Positions 51,459-61,399 of a stretch of DNA of 64,000 nucleotides are shown here, piece after piece. Position numbers and translations under genes: made by a program. Position 1 is the first letter of the stretch, and every line of letters begins with the position of its first letter. Source of the stretch: JAGOMX01 sp041738135 (lineage in GTDB: Bacteria > Pseudomonadota > Alphaproteobacteria > JAGOMX01). The notes beneath the pieces were generated by a model. It did not search any database, was not told where the DNA came from, and saw only the letters and a list, made by a program, of their open reading frames with translations. The stretch covers positions 34,894 to 98,893 of the forward strand of contig JBGSQK010000053.1 in the NCBI GenBank assembly GCA_041738135.1, read 5' to 3'.

Positions 51459-51830
51459 TTATGGTTTGGTCTGGGCTGCCTTTCTGCTGGCTAATTTTCG
51501 TTGAGCAAGCTCCTTTTCTGCAGCCAAAATAATATCTAAAGCCTCATCTAATGCGGCATAGCATTCATCTGAACCGAATTTTTTGCTGGTGCACGCTTGA
51601 TTTGCGTCAAATTTAGCCTTATTGATTTTTGCAATTACATCTTGATAATTTTGCCCAGGGTACATTCTAACTGATTCGTTAGCCCTTTCGACGATATCAT
51701 TCAGGATTTCTCTATCTTTAACTTCAATGTTTGCTGATTCTTCAGTTTTCTTATCGTCCGCGTTTGAAATCCCTGTGTTAAACCCAAAGAGCGAAACCAC
51801 GAATATGAGTATGAGGCCATTATGTTTCAT
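51459..51830 (-). CDS. Small exported protein of unknown function
   Basis: 123 residues from ATG 51830, which has GGAGAA 8 bases ahead. A signal peptide (LILIFVVSLFGFNTGISNAD) precedes a hydrophilic, helix-rich mature part with a Cys pair (QACTSKKFGSDECYA) that could form a disulfide. No known family. It is the last of six consecutive minus-strand genes for exported proteins. Confidence 0.6.
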   Translation of the reverse strand: MKHNGLILIFVVSLFGFNTGISNADDKKTEESANIEVKDREILNDIVERANESVRMYPGQNYQDVIAKINKAKFDANQACTSKKFGSDECYAALDEALDIILAAEKELAQRKLASRKAAQTKP

Positions 51831-51957
51831 TTGATTGTTCTCCATTTATATATCAATAACATACAAGATATTAGTTAATTATCCGTAAATATTGATACAA
51901 GGAAAACAAAGGTGTGCACAGCAGGTTTTATCCTGCTGTGCATTATTGGTTATTAGC

Positions 51958-53799
51958 TTAAAAGCTTTCGTCCATACCGACCTTCTGTAAAAAGAATGGA
52001 TTTGGACTAGCGGGCTTGCTTTCATCCGTTGCACGGGCAGCCTCTCCGTTTTCTTTATCTGAAAGACGGGCTTCCTCTTGATCAGCTGTCAGTGGATTTT
52101 TACCTTTTTCTGCTTGAACTGCCGCATCAATGTTTGCATTTCTATCTTTAACAATAGGCGAAGTTGGATTAAAGATCTCGCCAAAGCTTATGTCACTGCT
52201 TGTTTTATCTCCAGGTTGATCGCCAGGACTACCTTCAGCGGAAGTATCTAGGTTGAAAGTTGTATCGTCTTCTTCACTGGCTGCCGCGTCTTCTGAGCGT
52301 TGAGGGTGCTCAAGGTCTACAAGCATCAAGCTGAGATCGTGCGCGTTGTTATCCACTGTTTGAGGACTTGCTTCCAATTGAGCAGGGCCTTGAGATCGAC
52401 GCACTTTAATTCTTTCTGCAATGTCCAAAGCTTCCGCAGCTACCTGGCTCTCAATAGCTACAGGCGTTAAGGAGTCCGTAGCTTCAGGTGTTAAGAAATC
52501 CGGGCGGTAAGTGCTTCCGCTAGCAAGGCGTTGAGAACGACTCTTACTAATGCCTTGACGGAACGCGGAGACCGTCTTTTGAATAGAAGGTGTTAAGGGG
52601 CCTTGGTGGTTACTGTTATTGACATCAGGCGTCATTGTGCCGGCAGCGTCCTCTGCTTCGATCTGATCTAGGCTTGCATTAATCTTAGAATAATTCAGGT
52701 TAGGTGCTTGCTTGATGTCATGTGCTAATGCAAGGATGGCTCCCAGTCTGATATTACCTGGAGTGCTTTCGTCTACTACCATATGATCCTTAAGTTTAAG
52801 TCTTGATATCAGTTTCAGAAGTTCCTCGTTCTTTTCTTTTAATGCATTACGGTCTGCATTCAGAGTCGCTATTCTCGTTTTATGAATCTCCTTGGTGGAC
52901 AATTCAGTCTTTAATTGCTTATCAGCTGCTTCTGCATCACGTTCTATCTCCTTAAGTTTCGCCTGGAGTAAGTCTCGTTCAGCATCCAAAACAGTCATTA
53001 TTTTAAGCAGGGCCATATTCTCTGTTAGAAGTTTTTGCCCATCAAAATCCTCCGGTGTTTCTTTTTCAGCCATCCCTTCCATGAGTTCTGCTATTCTATC
53101 TTCTAGTTCGCAGTTCTTCTTTTGAAGCTCTTCAGCTTCTTGTTGCAGAGTTCCTATGAATTCCAAAGCGCTAGATCTGCCTTCTTTTGACCCTTCCAGT
53201 TCGCCCATCATTTCTTCAATGGTTGCACTTAGGGTTTTGAGCCTTGCTTTGTAAGCCTTCTTTTTGCCACGTGCATCAAAATAGTCTTTTCTGTGCTCTT
53301 CAATCCGCGCTTTATACACGCTCTCGATTTCAGCATTGTGGTCGCTTAGCTGGGCCAATTCATGGGCCTTGTTAGCCAAGTCCAGTTCTGCTTCACCAAG
53401 ATCTCGTTCTGCAGCTTGTAGCAATAAGTTATTTTGTCTTAAGGCTTGCTGCATATCTTCTGCGGACTCTTCATCTGCCATGCGTATAAATTCGTTGGCT
53501 TCGGCTTGGATTTCGGCATCAGCTTGCATCCGAGCAATGGTCGCTTGTAAATCTGCTATCTGATTCAACAGGTGCGTTTGTGGTGCCGGTGCAACTGGTG
53601 CAGCTTGCTGTTGAGGCGCTTGTAGTCGTGGAGCAGGTGGTTGTATAGGTGCCGAAGGAGCTGCTACTGGTACTGGCTGAACAGCTACTGTTGGTCTTTT
53701 ATCGGCAATTGCTTCTAAATGCGATACCCAGGAAGCGTGGGACACTTCTGTCATTAACAGGCCTAAGCAACTCAATGTAACCATATTTGTTTTATTCAT
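51958..53799 (-). CDS. Large exported coiled-coil protein
   Basis: 613 residues with a signal peptide (cleavage near SHA, residue ~22). Residues ~40-75 are rich in Pro, Ala and Gln. Residues ~80-340 are a long coiled coil (repeating Leu, Glu, Lys, e.g. LNQIADLQATIARMQADAE). The C-terminal ~200 residues are acidic and low-complexity. The layout (signal, flexible linker, coiled coil, disordered tail) resembles secreted or surface effectors, but no homologue is recognised. Confidence 0.6.
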   Translation of the reverse strand: MNKTNMVTLSCLGLLMTEVSHASWVSHLEAIADKRPTVAVQPVPVAAPSAPIQPPAPRLQAPQQQAAPVAPAPQTHLLNQIADLQATIARMQADAEIQAEANEFIRMADEESAEDMQQALRQNNLLLQAAERDLGEAELDLANKAHELAQLSDHNAEIESVYKARIEEHRKDYFDARGKKKAYKARLKTLSATIEEMMGELEGSKEGRSSALEFIGTLQQEAEELQKKNCELEDRIAELMEGMAEKETPEDFDGQKLLTENMALLKIMTVLDAERDLLQAKLKEIERDAEAADKQLKTELSTKEIHKTRIATLNADRNALKEKNEELLKLISRLKLKDHMVVDESTPGNIRLGAILALAHDIKQAPNLNYSKINASLDQIEAEDAAGTMTPDVNNSNHQGPLTPSIQKTVSAFRQGISKSRSQRLASGSTYRPDFLTPEATDSLTPVAIESQVAAEALDIAERIKVRRSQGPAQLEASPQTVDNNAHDLSLMLVDLEHPQRSEDAAASEEDDTTFNLDTSAEGSPGDQPGDKTSSDISFGEIFNPTSPIVKDRNANIDAAVQAEKGKNPLTADQEEARLSDKENGEAARATDESKPASPNPFFLQKVGMDESF

Positions 53800-53824
53800 T
53801 TTAATGTCCTATATAGATTAATAA

Positions 53825-54553
53825 TTAAATCTTGTACTTTAATGTCAGCATGGTGGCAAAAACCTGCGGCTTTATTTTTGTTTTAATAATCGCGCCATTG
53901 TCAGTAGTTACAGACAAAGAGGAGTTATTGTAGATTTTATGCTTGAAATCCACACCTACCGCTATCTTGCCAAAGCTTCTTTCGTAGCCCACTCCATAAC
54001 TAATTCCCATGAGGTTCCGGCGGGCGGTCTTATCGTTGCCCCCTGTAGCTTTAAAATTGAAACTTACTTCGCGTGCCTCGGCGCCTAAACTAAGGTAAGC
54101 GGAATCCACGGGAGTGAATTTGTAACCCGTTTTGAAATCCGCACCTACAGCATATTTTGATTTAATTGTCCGGCTTTCACTCGCATTGGGAGTGCTGCTT
54201 CCTGTCTTAGAATTGAATCCGGAAAATGAAACGTAGGGTTCAAAAGCCAAGAAAAATTTCGAGTTCGGTAAGTTGTACTGTGCACCAAAGCTTATGTCCA
54301 CAACACCCCTGTTGGATTTTAACTTGTGGCTTCCTGGAATGTTTACTCTTTGGTTGTTGAATGTGGACGTTTCATGCCTTGATCCCGTCAGAAAATTCAT
54401 TCCTCCCGCCAGACCCACGTATGTTTCTACTGTCTTAGCAGCTACAGGAAGTGCCTCTGCAACAGGCAAAGGGCCTGGAACGGAACCATTTGCATACAAT
54501 GTAGATGCGCAACCAATCATCAATGCTGATGACAAACTTATTCTTTTTAACAT
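53825..54553 (-). CDS. Outer-membrane beta-barrel protein
   Basis: 242 residues with a signal peptide. About eight amphipathic strands follow, with alternating hydrophobic residues (YVGLAGGMNFLTG, FFLAFEPYVSFSGF, YLSLGAEAREVSF), ending in the strand FATMLTLKYKI. This matches an OmpA-like or P44/Msp2-like 8-strand barrel, often surface antigens in Rickettsiales. It lies just downstream of a long non-coding leader and upstream of the coiled-coil gene. Confidence 0.75.
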   Translation of the reverse strand: MLKRISLSSALMIGCASTLYANGSVPGPLPVAEALPVAAKTVETYVGLAGGMNFLTGSRHETSTFNNQRVNIPGSHKLKSNRGVVDISFGAQYNLPNSKFFLAFEPYVSFSGFNSKTGSSTPNASESRTIKSKYAVGADFKTGYKFTPVDSAYLSLGAEAREVSFNFKATGGNDKTARRNLMGISYGVGYERSFGKIAVGVDFKHKIYNNSSLSVTTDNGAIIKTKIKPQVFATMLTLKYKI

Positions 54554-54764
54554 TTCACCCTCTTATTCGTTACTATTTGACAAATGTCTATTTACTTAGG
54601 TCCCGAGCTACCCGTATTTGGGCAGCTTTTTCAAGGCATTAAGCATTATGTATAGGAAACATATTATTGACACAAATTCAAGGCAAAATTTAATTAATTG
54701 TAAATTAATTTTTCTAGGATTGTATCTTTTCATGAAGATTAAGTGTAATCATAAGGTGTTGGCT

Positions 54765-55190
54765 TTAGTCCATCTTTTCGTTTGCGTTATATTTAAGTAA
54801 CCATTCCAGTCTACCTTTATAAAGTAGCGCATGATCATGAATTCTCAATGTAGAGTACATGGTTCCGTCCATAGGGTAGAAAACACCAATAAACTTGGAT
54901 TCTTGGGCTCGGTAATTTTCCCAAGCGGCTTGCGAATGACTCAAATTCTGCTTAGCTTCTCCCTTTAAAGATTTTTGTAGTCTATTGTATGCAGTATTCA
55001 TTTGTTCTTCATATTGATTCGCAGCTTTTGCAGTACAGTTGTTGGTTTCCACTGTCGTCTTTGCACTTTCCACGCATTTTTTATGGTCTGAATCTATGAC
55101 GCCAATGACGTCATTTTTGTTTTCCTCTGCCTGAGTGTTGCTCATAAGTGACAACATGAAGCTGGTTGTGATTAAGGTTTTTCTTATCAT
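54765..55190 (-). CDS. Exported LprI/DUF1311-like protein
   Basis: About 141 residues from ATG 55190, with AGGACA ahead (the frame extends to 55229). A signal peptide precedes a mature part with CTAKAANQYEEQMNTAYNRLQKSL and SQAAWENYRAQESKF, the pattern of lysozyme-inhibitor LprI-like (DUF1311) domains. Such proteins inhibit host lysozyme or act in the envelope. Second member of the secreted cluster read from the lipase end is the Sel1 protein just upstream. Confidence 0.7.
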   Translation of the reverse strand: MIRKTLITTSFMLSLMSNTQAEENKNDVIGVIDSDHKKCVESAKTTVETNNCTAKAANQYEEQMNTAYNRLQKSLKGEAKQNLSHSQAAWENYRAQESKFIGVFYPMDGTMYSTLRIHDHALLYKGRLEWLLKYNANEKMD

Positions 55191-55294
55191 TTGATGTCCT
55201 GTTGAACGTGTTAACCATATGGCTAACATACATCCAACTTTTCGAGATAGAAAGATCTAAAGCATTTGCCATGCAAGATTGTTAGATCATTCTA

Positions 55295-55909
55295 TTAAAG
55301 AGTCAGGTCCAGGCTGTCCCAAATCTCAGCTTGCAATTGTTCCAGCACTCGTTTTGCTTCCGCATTTTGCTGTCTCGCAGCTTTGTTGAGTAAGTCTAAG
55401 GCTTTGGCATAATTATCCATCTCATTCCCTTTTTCTAGGTATATAAGTGCAAGTCTATATTGTGCCAAATCGAGACCGTGCGATGCAGCTATAGTGTAGC
55501 CCAATATAGCCATTTGTTTATTTCTTTCAGTTCCAAGCCCTTGTTCATACAGTAGTGCCAGTTGATAGGCAGCAAGCACGTGTTTCTTGCGAATCGCTTT
55601 TGTCAAGAGAGCGTGAACTTTAATGTACCGATTTTCATCAATAAAATGTTCCAAATGCGCAAGACTAAGGTGGTAGAGTGCATCTGCATTTCCGGCTTTG
55701 GCCTCTTCCGCGTATTTTTTTACAGCATTCTGAAAATCCTGTTCTTCCTGGTTGATTACGTCTATCAGTATACTTAAAGAGAACTTCTGCCTCTTCTTAC
55801 GAGTCTGGCATTCTAGTTCATCGTCAGCTGGACTCTTTAGAGAGCAGAATGCCGGTATTGCAGTGATTGCTGTCAGGAATGCTGTTAAGAGAAGTAGTTT
55901 GAAATGCAT
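55295..55909 (-). CDS. Exported Sel1-repeat (TPR-like) protein
   Basis: 204 residues with a signal peptide ending near AFC. Three Sel1-like repeats follow (NADALYHLSLAHL, HVLAAYQLALLYEQGLGTER, LDLAQYRLALIYLEKGN), each with the helix-turn-helix ALYxLxxLY pattern. Sel1 proteins mediate protein-protein contacts and are often host-directed in intracellular bacteria. Confidence 0.8.
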   Translation of the reverse strand: MHFKLLLLTAFLTAITAIPAFCSLKSPADDELECQTRKKRQKFSLSILIDVINQEEQDFQNAVKKYAEEAKAGNADALYHLSLAHLEHFIDENRYIKVHALLTKAIRKKHVLAAYQLALLYEQGLGTERNKQMAILGYTIAASHGLDLAQYRLALIYLEKGNEMDNYAKALDLLNKAARQQNAEAKRVLEQLQAEIWDSLDLTL

Positions 55910-56022
55910 GACATCTTTCCAATTAAATGAAATGAGGTTATACGGCTAAATGTGTTTAACGTCAAATTCTTGATGGTTTTAAAAATGGGTTGAAGGCATT
56001 TTTGCCTCCAACCACCTTGATT

Positions 56023-57897
56023 TTATTTTTCTTCTAGTTGCTTATTCGCTTCCGTTTTGTCTTGATTGCGATTCTCTAGCAGTTTTACTTCAGTTGATGG
56101 TGTAGTCCACCAACCGTGCAGAGCGCTAACGACCTTCCAACCTGCATACAATGTAACAGTAGCAACCGCGGCTGTTCCAACGACTTTGGGTAAGTTCGTC
56201 TCTTCATTATTTTCGCGGTCTTTTAAGAGGGAATGAATAGCAACCCCTGTAACAGCCGCTCCGGCAATCAATGCGGTGCCTTTGATGGCTGGATGCAATT
56301 GGTTGACCGATTCATTTAAATCCATAATCATACCGCCAAGTGTATGCGGGATCGATTTGATGTCTTCAACGTATTGTACAACAGTCATCGGATGATCGCG
56401 AGCATAAGCAAGCATAGTGTCTAAACGATTGCCAATGCCTCCTGGAAGTCTGTGGTCAAATACCGCATCCTCACCGCCATAATGAATGCCTGCTATAAAT
56501 GTCTTACAGATTTCATGCGGAGCCCCATGTACATTTTCAATTTGGGCTGCCATAAATACCAGTGTTTTTTGTACACCGTTGAGAGCTTGTCTTTTGAAAA
56601 CATCCATCAATGGTTCGCTCGCCACATATCCCACATGTTCAAATTTGATACGTTCATGTGGATTTGCCATTACACTGAAGACAGTGGTAAGTTTTTCCGT
56701 GGTCTTAAGTCCACTCAAAATTTGCAGAGCGCCTTTAAACTTCTCGCTTACTAAGTCATCGTAACCTTTCCAAAAACCGGCGCGGAAGAATTGCAGTACC
56801 GGGTCATGAATAACGCTAGGCGTAAGAAAGTTGCCTTTGCCGTATAATTCTTGCACGGCTGCTAGTGAATCAACACTTACGGCCGCAGGTTCGGATATAC
56901 CGTAATGGCCGAATAAGTTACTGTTAGCGTTATTAAAGTCCTCTCCTAGCATATCTCTAAAACTATCGATTGCCTGAATCAATGCCATGCAGCTTACAGC
57001 TGCGCCGTGGCTGTGACCTGTGAAAAGAAACTTCTGCGCTGCGTTCTGATTTTGATTTACGAATTGACGAATTATCCATTGCAAGGATGGTTGTAGCATC
57101 GTCGCAGTCGCAGTAAAACCACGATGTGCTCTGCCTAAATGCTTAAAATTTTCAAGCATCCCCTCAATTTCAGGCTTCTCGTAATTTATGCCAGTGATCA
57201 GATCTGCTTCTTCAGTATCCAGATTTGCTTGCCAGTCGTAGGAATGAGGTAGGTAGTCATCTCCCCGCGAACCATGAAATACTGCCAAAAATGTCCTGGT
57301 AGGCTCATGGTATAAGGCCACACCGGCGTGGTTATCTACCATGCCAGAATCAATGGTGTCAAAAATCTCTTTAGCATCACTATTCTTACCTTCACTCAGT
57401 AAACACATTAGATTGTGAAATTTGGTGGTCGTATCTTCTTTTTGCGCTAAAGCTTTAACACAACCTGACTTTCCCATGATAATTGAGGTATTAAGATCCT
57501 TTAAAGCAGTTGTCCAGCCACTTTTTCTAAGAATTTGCAATATGCTGTCAATTTTACGAGCCTGTGCACCTTCTTGGAATGTTAATTGTGATATAAAATC
57601 TGGTTTTGATTCATTCGGAACATAACTATCTATGTTACTAAGAAAATATAGACAAGCATGACGTTTACCCACTGCGTAAGAAAGGTCATTGGCAAGTGCA
57701 AGGTCTTCAGCCAACACCTTCACGTTGGGGTGCGATACAAGGACTCCGCTGCTTTCAGTCACCAGTGGCTGATTTCCCCAAGCTTGGTAAGGCGTTGCCT
57801 TGGATGAGCTCAGGCTCAGTTCTTGCACATTACTGGCGTATGAGACATTTAAGCCCATAACAGTGATCAATGAAACAATCCAAAGTTTTCTTAACAT
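56023..57897 (-). CDS. Exported class-3 lipase-like protein
   Basis: 624 residues with a signal peptide (cleavage near SYA, residue ~21). The Lipase_3 core has an oxyanion strand FLAVFHGSRGDD (~204-215) and the nucleophile elbow FTGHSHGAA with Ser296. The C-terminal ~110 residues contain two hydrophobic segments (GTALIAGAAVTGVAIHSLL and AAVATVTLYAGWKVV), so it may be membrane-tethered. The substrate is probably a lipid ester. It heads the six-gene run of exported proteins. Confidence 0.8.
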   Translation of the reverse strand: MLRKLWIVSLITVMGLNVSYASNVQELSLSSSKATPYQAWGNQPLVTESSGVLVSHPNVKVLAEDLALANDLSYAVGKRHACLYFLSNIDSYVPNESKPDFISQLTFQEGAQARKIDSILQILRKSGWTTALKDLNTSIIMGKSGCVKALAQKEDTTTKFHNLMCLLSEGKNSDAKEIFDTIDSGMVDNHAGVALYHEPTRTFLAVFHGSRGDDYLPHSYDWQANLDTEEADLITGINYEKPEIEGMLENFKHLGRAHRGFTATATMLQPSLQWIIRQFVNQNQNAAQKFLFTGHSHGAAVSCMALIQAIDSFRDMLGEDFNNANSNLFGHYGISEPAAVSVDSLAAVQELYGKGNFLTPSVIHDPVLQFFRAGFWKGYDDLVSEKFKGALQILSGLKTTEKLTTVFSVMANPHERIKFEHVGYVASEPLMDVFKRQALNGVQKTLVFMAAQIENVHGAPHEICKTFIAGIHYGGEDAVFDHRLPGGIGNRLDTMLAYARDHPMTVVQYVEDIKSIPHTLGGMIMDLNESVNQLHPAIKGTALIAGAAVTGVAIHSLLKDRENNEETNLPKVVGTAAVATVTLYAGWKVVSALHGWWTTPSTEVKLLENRNQDKTEANKQLEEK

Positions 57898-58129
57898 TAC
57901 TAATATTCCTATTTTAAATAAGTTTTACAATATAAGATTTATATAGAGTTATTTGATTTTTTGTCAAGCTATCAACGTTTTATTTTAGGAATAACTGGTA
58001 TGCGTGAGGGGTATGCGGTAACGATCATATTTCTGAACATGGAGAAAATAGGGCAAGGGAATAGACTGTTGCAGTAAGGTAGATAATTCAATAATCTATA
58101 TGACAGTCAACCACAAAACGGAGCAATAA

Positions 58130-58495
58130 ATGCCGCATGTAACGCTAGATTATAGCAACAACATTAAGGAAAAACCCGATTTGCTAACTGTTTTGCAAAA
58201 GGCGCAGCAGATATTGGAGGAGACATTGCCAGCACAAAAGGGTAGCACCAAAGCGCGGGCTATAGGGTTTGATCATTGTTGGATAGATGATGGGGAGCAA
58301 TCCAATTCCTTTATACATATGGGAGTTAGGGTTAAGTCTGGTCGCAGCCTTGAGACTTTAAACAAGGCTGGCGAATTGCTGCGTAAGCTTATGCAGGAGT
58401 CATTTGCCGAGACCTGCAGAAGCAATAACACTTCTTTATCCGTAGAGATCGCGGAGCTTGCGCCTACCTACCTGAAGTGGGATTCTAAGGAATAG
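58130..58495 (+). CDS. CHMI-like tautomerase (5-carboxymethyl-2-hydroxymuconate isomerase family)
   Basis: 121 residues. The mature N-terminal Pro (M-P-HVTLDYSNN) is the catalytic base of the tautomerase superfamily, and HCWIDDGEQSNSFIHMGVRVKSGR matches CHMI proteins. That enzyme acts in homoprotocatechuate degradation, but none of the pathway's other genes is nearby, so its role is unclear. Confidence 0.85.
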   Translation: MPHVTLDYSNNIKEKPDLLTVLQKAQQILEETLPAQKGSTKARAIGFDHCWIDDGEQSNSFIHMGVRVKSGRSLETLNKAGELLRKLMQESFAETCRSNNTSLSVEIAELAPTYLKWDSKE

Positions 58496-58673
58496 TGTTC
58501 GCATTAAATCTGACGCCCTCGTTCGTCAATTATAATGGGGCAGTGTGTTGTCTTAATTTAATACTGAATTTAGAATAGTTAGCATATGAGAGACCATAAA
58601 AATCATAACAATTACTTGGAATCCATAGCCAAATAGTCTTAAGCCAGGTTCACTACAACCCCCGTCGTGCAAT

Positions 58674-59279
58674 TCATGTTTCTTCGTCATGATCATTCTG
58701 CGGCTGGGGTTTTTTGAATTCGTAGCGGTAGAGAGTTTCGTAATCTTTGTCTACGCGATGCATCAGGGCTATGGACTTAATCTTGAAGTCTATTTTCCGC
58801 AGGTTCAGCTTTTCGAATTCTTCAATAACGATATCATGCATTTCTCGGCCAGCACTTCTGCGGATGGTTTGTAGCTTTGTGTGGGGGATAAAATTCGTAT
58901 ATTTTTCATCAAAACGGAACGTGGTTGATTCTGCCAATAGTTGGGCAGCTTTGTCACGCAGCTCTTTAAAGGGTTCGTATGGCTTGAATTGGACGCACAG
59001 CATGTGTTCAAACTGCCCCAGTACAATGGTGGAGTCCACGTGGGCCTGGAAGGGGGGGCATTCTTTCAGGGGTTTGAAAGCATTAATGATGTCTCGACGT
59101 TCCGTTTGGTGAACGTCCCGGATATATCCAAGCGTGATATGTAGATTGCGTTTTGACTCCAATCTGAGGAAATCTTTGAAATCCAGAAGGAACAATTTAC
59201 GAGCAAACAGTTGCTTCGTATCGTCGTCCAGCTCGATGGCTAGAAAAATATTTGTGATTGAGCTGTTTTTGTTGTTCAT
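58674..59279 (-). CDS. 2H phosphoesterase (ThpR, RNA 2',3'-cyclic phosphodiesterase-like)
   Basis: 201 residues. The first HxT motif is HITLGYI. The second reads HTKLQTI, where Thr is replaced by Lys, so the usual pair of HxT motifs is imperfect. These proteins hydrolyse 2',3'-cyclic phosphates on RNA and were once called 2'-5' RNA ligases. Divergent from the DUF3572 gene 30 bases away. Confidence 0.8.
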   Translation of the reverse strand: MNNKNSSITNIFLAIELDDDTKQLFARKLFLLDFKDFLRLESKRNLHITLGYIRDVHQTERRDIINAFKPLKECPPFQAHVDSTIVLGQFEHMLCVQFKPYEPFKELRDKAAQLLAESTTFRFDEKYTNFIPHTKLQTIRRSAGREMHDIVIEEFEKLNLRKIDFKIKSIALMHRVDKDYETLYRYEFKKPQPQNDHDEET

Positions 59280-59309
59280 TTTTCTCGCACGATTCGCTAT
59301 TGTCCCTAT

Positions 59310-59591
59310 ATGAATGATGCAACAGAAATACTTTCAATAAAAGCCCTAACCTTCATCGCGGAGCGAGAAGACTTGCTCGACCTGTTCGTGGATGCTTGTG
59401 GCATAAGCCTTGAAGAGCTTTATGAGCATGCGGATCAGCCCGAAGCATGGGCCGCTTTACTTGATTTTATTTTATCCATGGATGAGATATCTATGGATTT
59501 CTGTGATACATACCAATATACCCAACAAGATTTGTGGAGGGCTCGCAATGATTTGCCCGGCGCCCCTGCAAGTGAACTAATTTCTACCTGA
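59310..59591 (+). CDS. DUF3572 family protein
   Basis: 93 residues, all helical, matching the alphaproteobacteria-specific DUF3572 pattern (IKALTFIAEREDLLDLFVDACG...DLWRARNDLPG). Function unknown. It is 29 bases upstream of gatC on the same strand, so probably co-transcribed. Confidence 0.8.
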   Translation: MNDATEILSIKALTFIAEREDLLDLFVDACGISLEELYEHADQPEAWAALLDFILSMDEISMDFCDTYQYTQQDLWRARNDLPGAPASELIST

Positions 59592-59620
59592 CTATAAATC
59601 CCATTGATTGGAGCTTTGTT

Positions 59621-59911
59621 ATGGAACTTACCCGTGAAAATATTATAAAGGTTGCGCATTTGGCGCGTCTGGAAGTCCCCGATGAACGACTCGAGCCCCT
59701 AAGGCAAAGTCTATCCCAAATTTTGGACTGGATCGAGATGCTCAATGAGGTGAATGTGGACGGTGTGGAGCCTATGTTCAGCGTAAACCAGGAACAAATG
59801 CGCAGGCGTGAAGACGTGGTCACCGATGGCGGCTATGCTAAGGATATCGTCGCCAATGCTCCGGGCGGGGCTCAGTATGATATGTTTTCAGTTCCGAAAG
59901 TGGTGGAGTAA
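59621..59911 (+). CDS. gatC: Asp/Glu-tRNA amidotransferase subunit C
   Basis: 96 residues, opening ENIIKVAHLARLEVPDERLE and ending with the YDMFSVPKVVE peptide. It holds GatA and GatB together. GGAG lies ahead of the ATG. Confidence 0.95.
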   Translation: MELTRENIIKVAHLARLEVPDERLEPLRQSLSQILDWIEMLNEVNVDGVEPMFSVNQEQMRRREDVVTDGGYAKDIVANAPGGAQYDMFSVPKVVE

Positions 59912-59917
59912 TTAAAT

Positions 59918-61399
59918 ATGAATGAACTCATTAAACTGAACCTATCGCAGGCACGGGATAAACTGCTGAAGAAAGATTTCAGCAGCGTTGAGCTGACCAG
60001 TGCTTTTATCAAGCAAATGGAAGAGACACGTGGATTAAATGCCTTTATTACAGAAACGCCTGAACTGGCGCTAGAACAAGCCAAGGCCAGCGACAAGCGT
60101 ATTGCTGCAGGATCTGCCGGCATTATGGAAGGCATTCCTATCGGTATGAAGGACTTGTTCTGCAGCAAAGGTACGTTAACAACCGCTGCGTCCAAGATAT
60201 TGAGTAATTTTATCCCGCCTTATGAATCCACTGTGAGTCAGAACTTAAAAGATGCGGGTGCTGTCTCTCTGGGCAAAACCAACTTGGATGAGTTCGCTAT
60301 GGGCTCAGCCAATATTACCAGCGCTTATGGTCCTGTGGAAAACCCTTGGAAAAAGCAAGGGGATAACGCCAAGCTGGTTCCTGGTGGTTCTTCAGGTGGA
60401 TCTGCCGCAGCTGTGGCTGCTCGTTCATGCATGGCAGCAACCGCCACAGACACAGGAGGATCCATCCGCCAGCCTGCAGCATTCTGCGGTCTCGTAGGTT
60501 TAAAACCCACATACGGTCGTTGCTCCCGTTGGGGCGTGGTGGCTTTTGCTTCATCCTTAGATCAGGCAGGGCCTATGACCCATACGATTCGCGATGCAGC
60601 TATCATGCTGGAAGCCATGTCGGGATACGATCCTAAAGATGCCACATCCATAGATATTTCAGTACCCAATTATGAATCGTTGTTGACTGGTAATGTCAAG
60701 GGCTTGCGTGTTGGTATACCAAAAGAGTATCAAGTAGATGGCATGCGTTCAGAAATTATGGATGTTTGGCATAAGGGCGTGGAATGGCTCAAGCAAGCGG
60801 GTGCGGAGATCTTAGACATCAGTTTGCCTCACACAAAATACGCATTGCCCACCTATTATATTATCGCGCCGGCAGAAGCGTCCTCTAACCTGGCCCGTTA
60901 TGATGGTATCCGTTACGGGGCGCGCATTGAAGGTGAGGATTTGACTGATCTCTACGAGAAAACCCGTGGCCAAGGCTTTGGTAATGAGGTTCAGCGCCGC
61001 ATTATGATCGGAACCTATGTGTTGTCAGCGGGTTACTACGATGCCTATTTCATTAAGGCACAAAGAGTGCGTCGTCTGATCACAAAAGACTTCACCGATG
61101 CTTTCCAAAAGGTAGATTGTATTTTGACACCTACGACGCCGACGGCGGCATTCTCCTTAGACAATCCGCCAACGGATCCGGTGGAAATGTATATGAATGA
61201 CGTTTTGGCCGTCCCGGCGAACTTGGCTGGGCTGCCAGCACTTTCTTTGCCCGGTGGTTTGACCAGCGACGGATTGCCTTTGGGACTGCAGTTGGTGGGT
61301 AAATCATTTGATGAGGTTACCTTGCTAAACGCCGCGCAAGTTATCGAAACAGCCGCCAACTTTCAGGGCCAGGTTACGCAAATGAGGAAAGCATCATGA
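59918..61399 (+). CDS. gatA: Asp/Glu-tRNA amidotransferase subunit A
   Basis: 493 residues of the amidase-signature family. The catalytic Lys-cis-Ser-Ser triad is in KDLFCSKG, GGSSGGSAAAVAA and ATDTGGSIRQP. It releases ammonia from glutamine for transfer to Glu-tRNA(Gln) or Asp-tRNA(Asn). Its end overlaps gatB by 4 bases. Confidence 0.97.
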   Translation: MNELIKLNLSQARDKLLKKDFSSVELTSAFIKQMEETRGLNAFITETPELALEQAKASDKRIAAGSAGIMEGIPIGMKDLFCSKGTLTTAASKILSNFIPPYESTVSQNLKDAGAVSLGKTNLDEFAMGSANITSAYGPVENPWKKQGDNAKLVPGGSSGGSAAAVAARSCMAATATDTGGSIRQPAAFCGLVGLKPTYGRCSRWGVVAFASSLDQAGPMTHTIRDAAIMLEAMSGYDPKDATSIDISVPNYESLLTGNVKGLRVGIPKEYQVDGMRSEIMDVWHKGVEWLKQAGAEILDISLPHTKYALPTYYIIAPAEASSNLARYDGIRYGARIEGEDLTDLYEKTRGQGFGNEVQRRIMIGTYVLSAGYYDAYFIKAQRVRRLITKDFTDAFQKVDCILTPTTPTAAFSLDNPPTDPVEMYMNDVLAVPANLAGLPALSLPGGLTSDGLPLGLQLVGKSFDEVTLLNAAQVIETAANFQGQVTQMRKAS

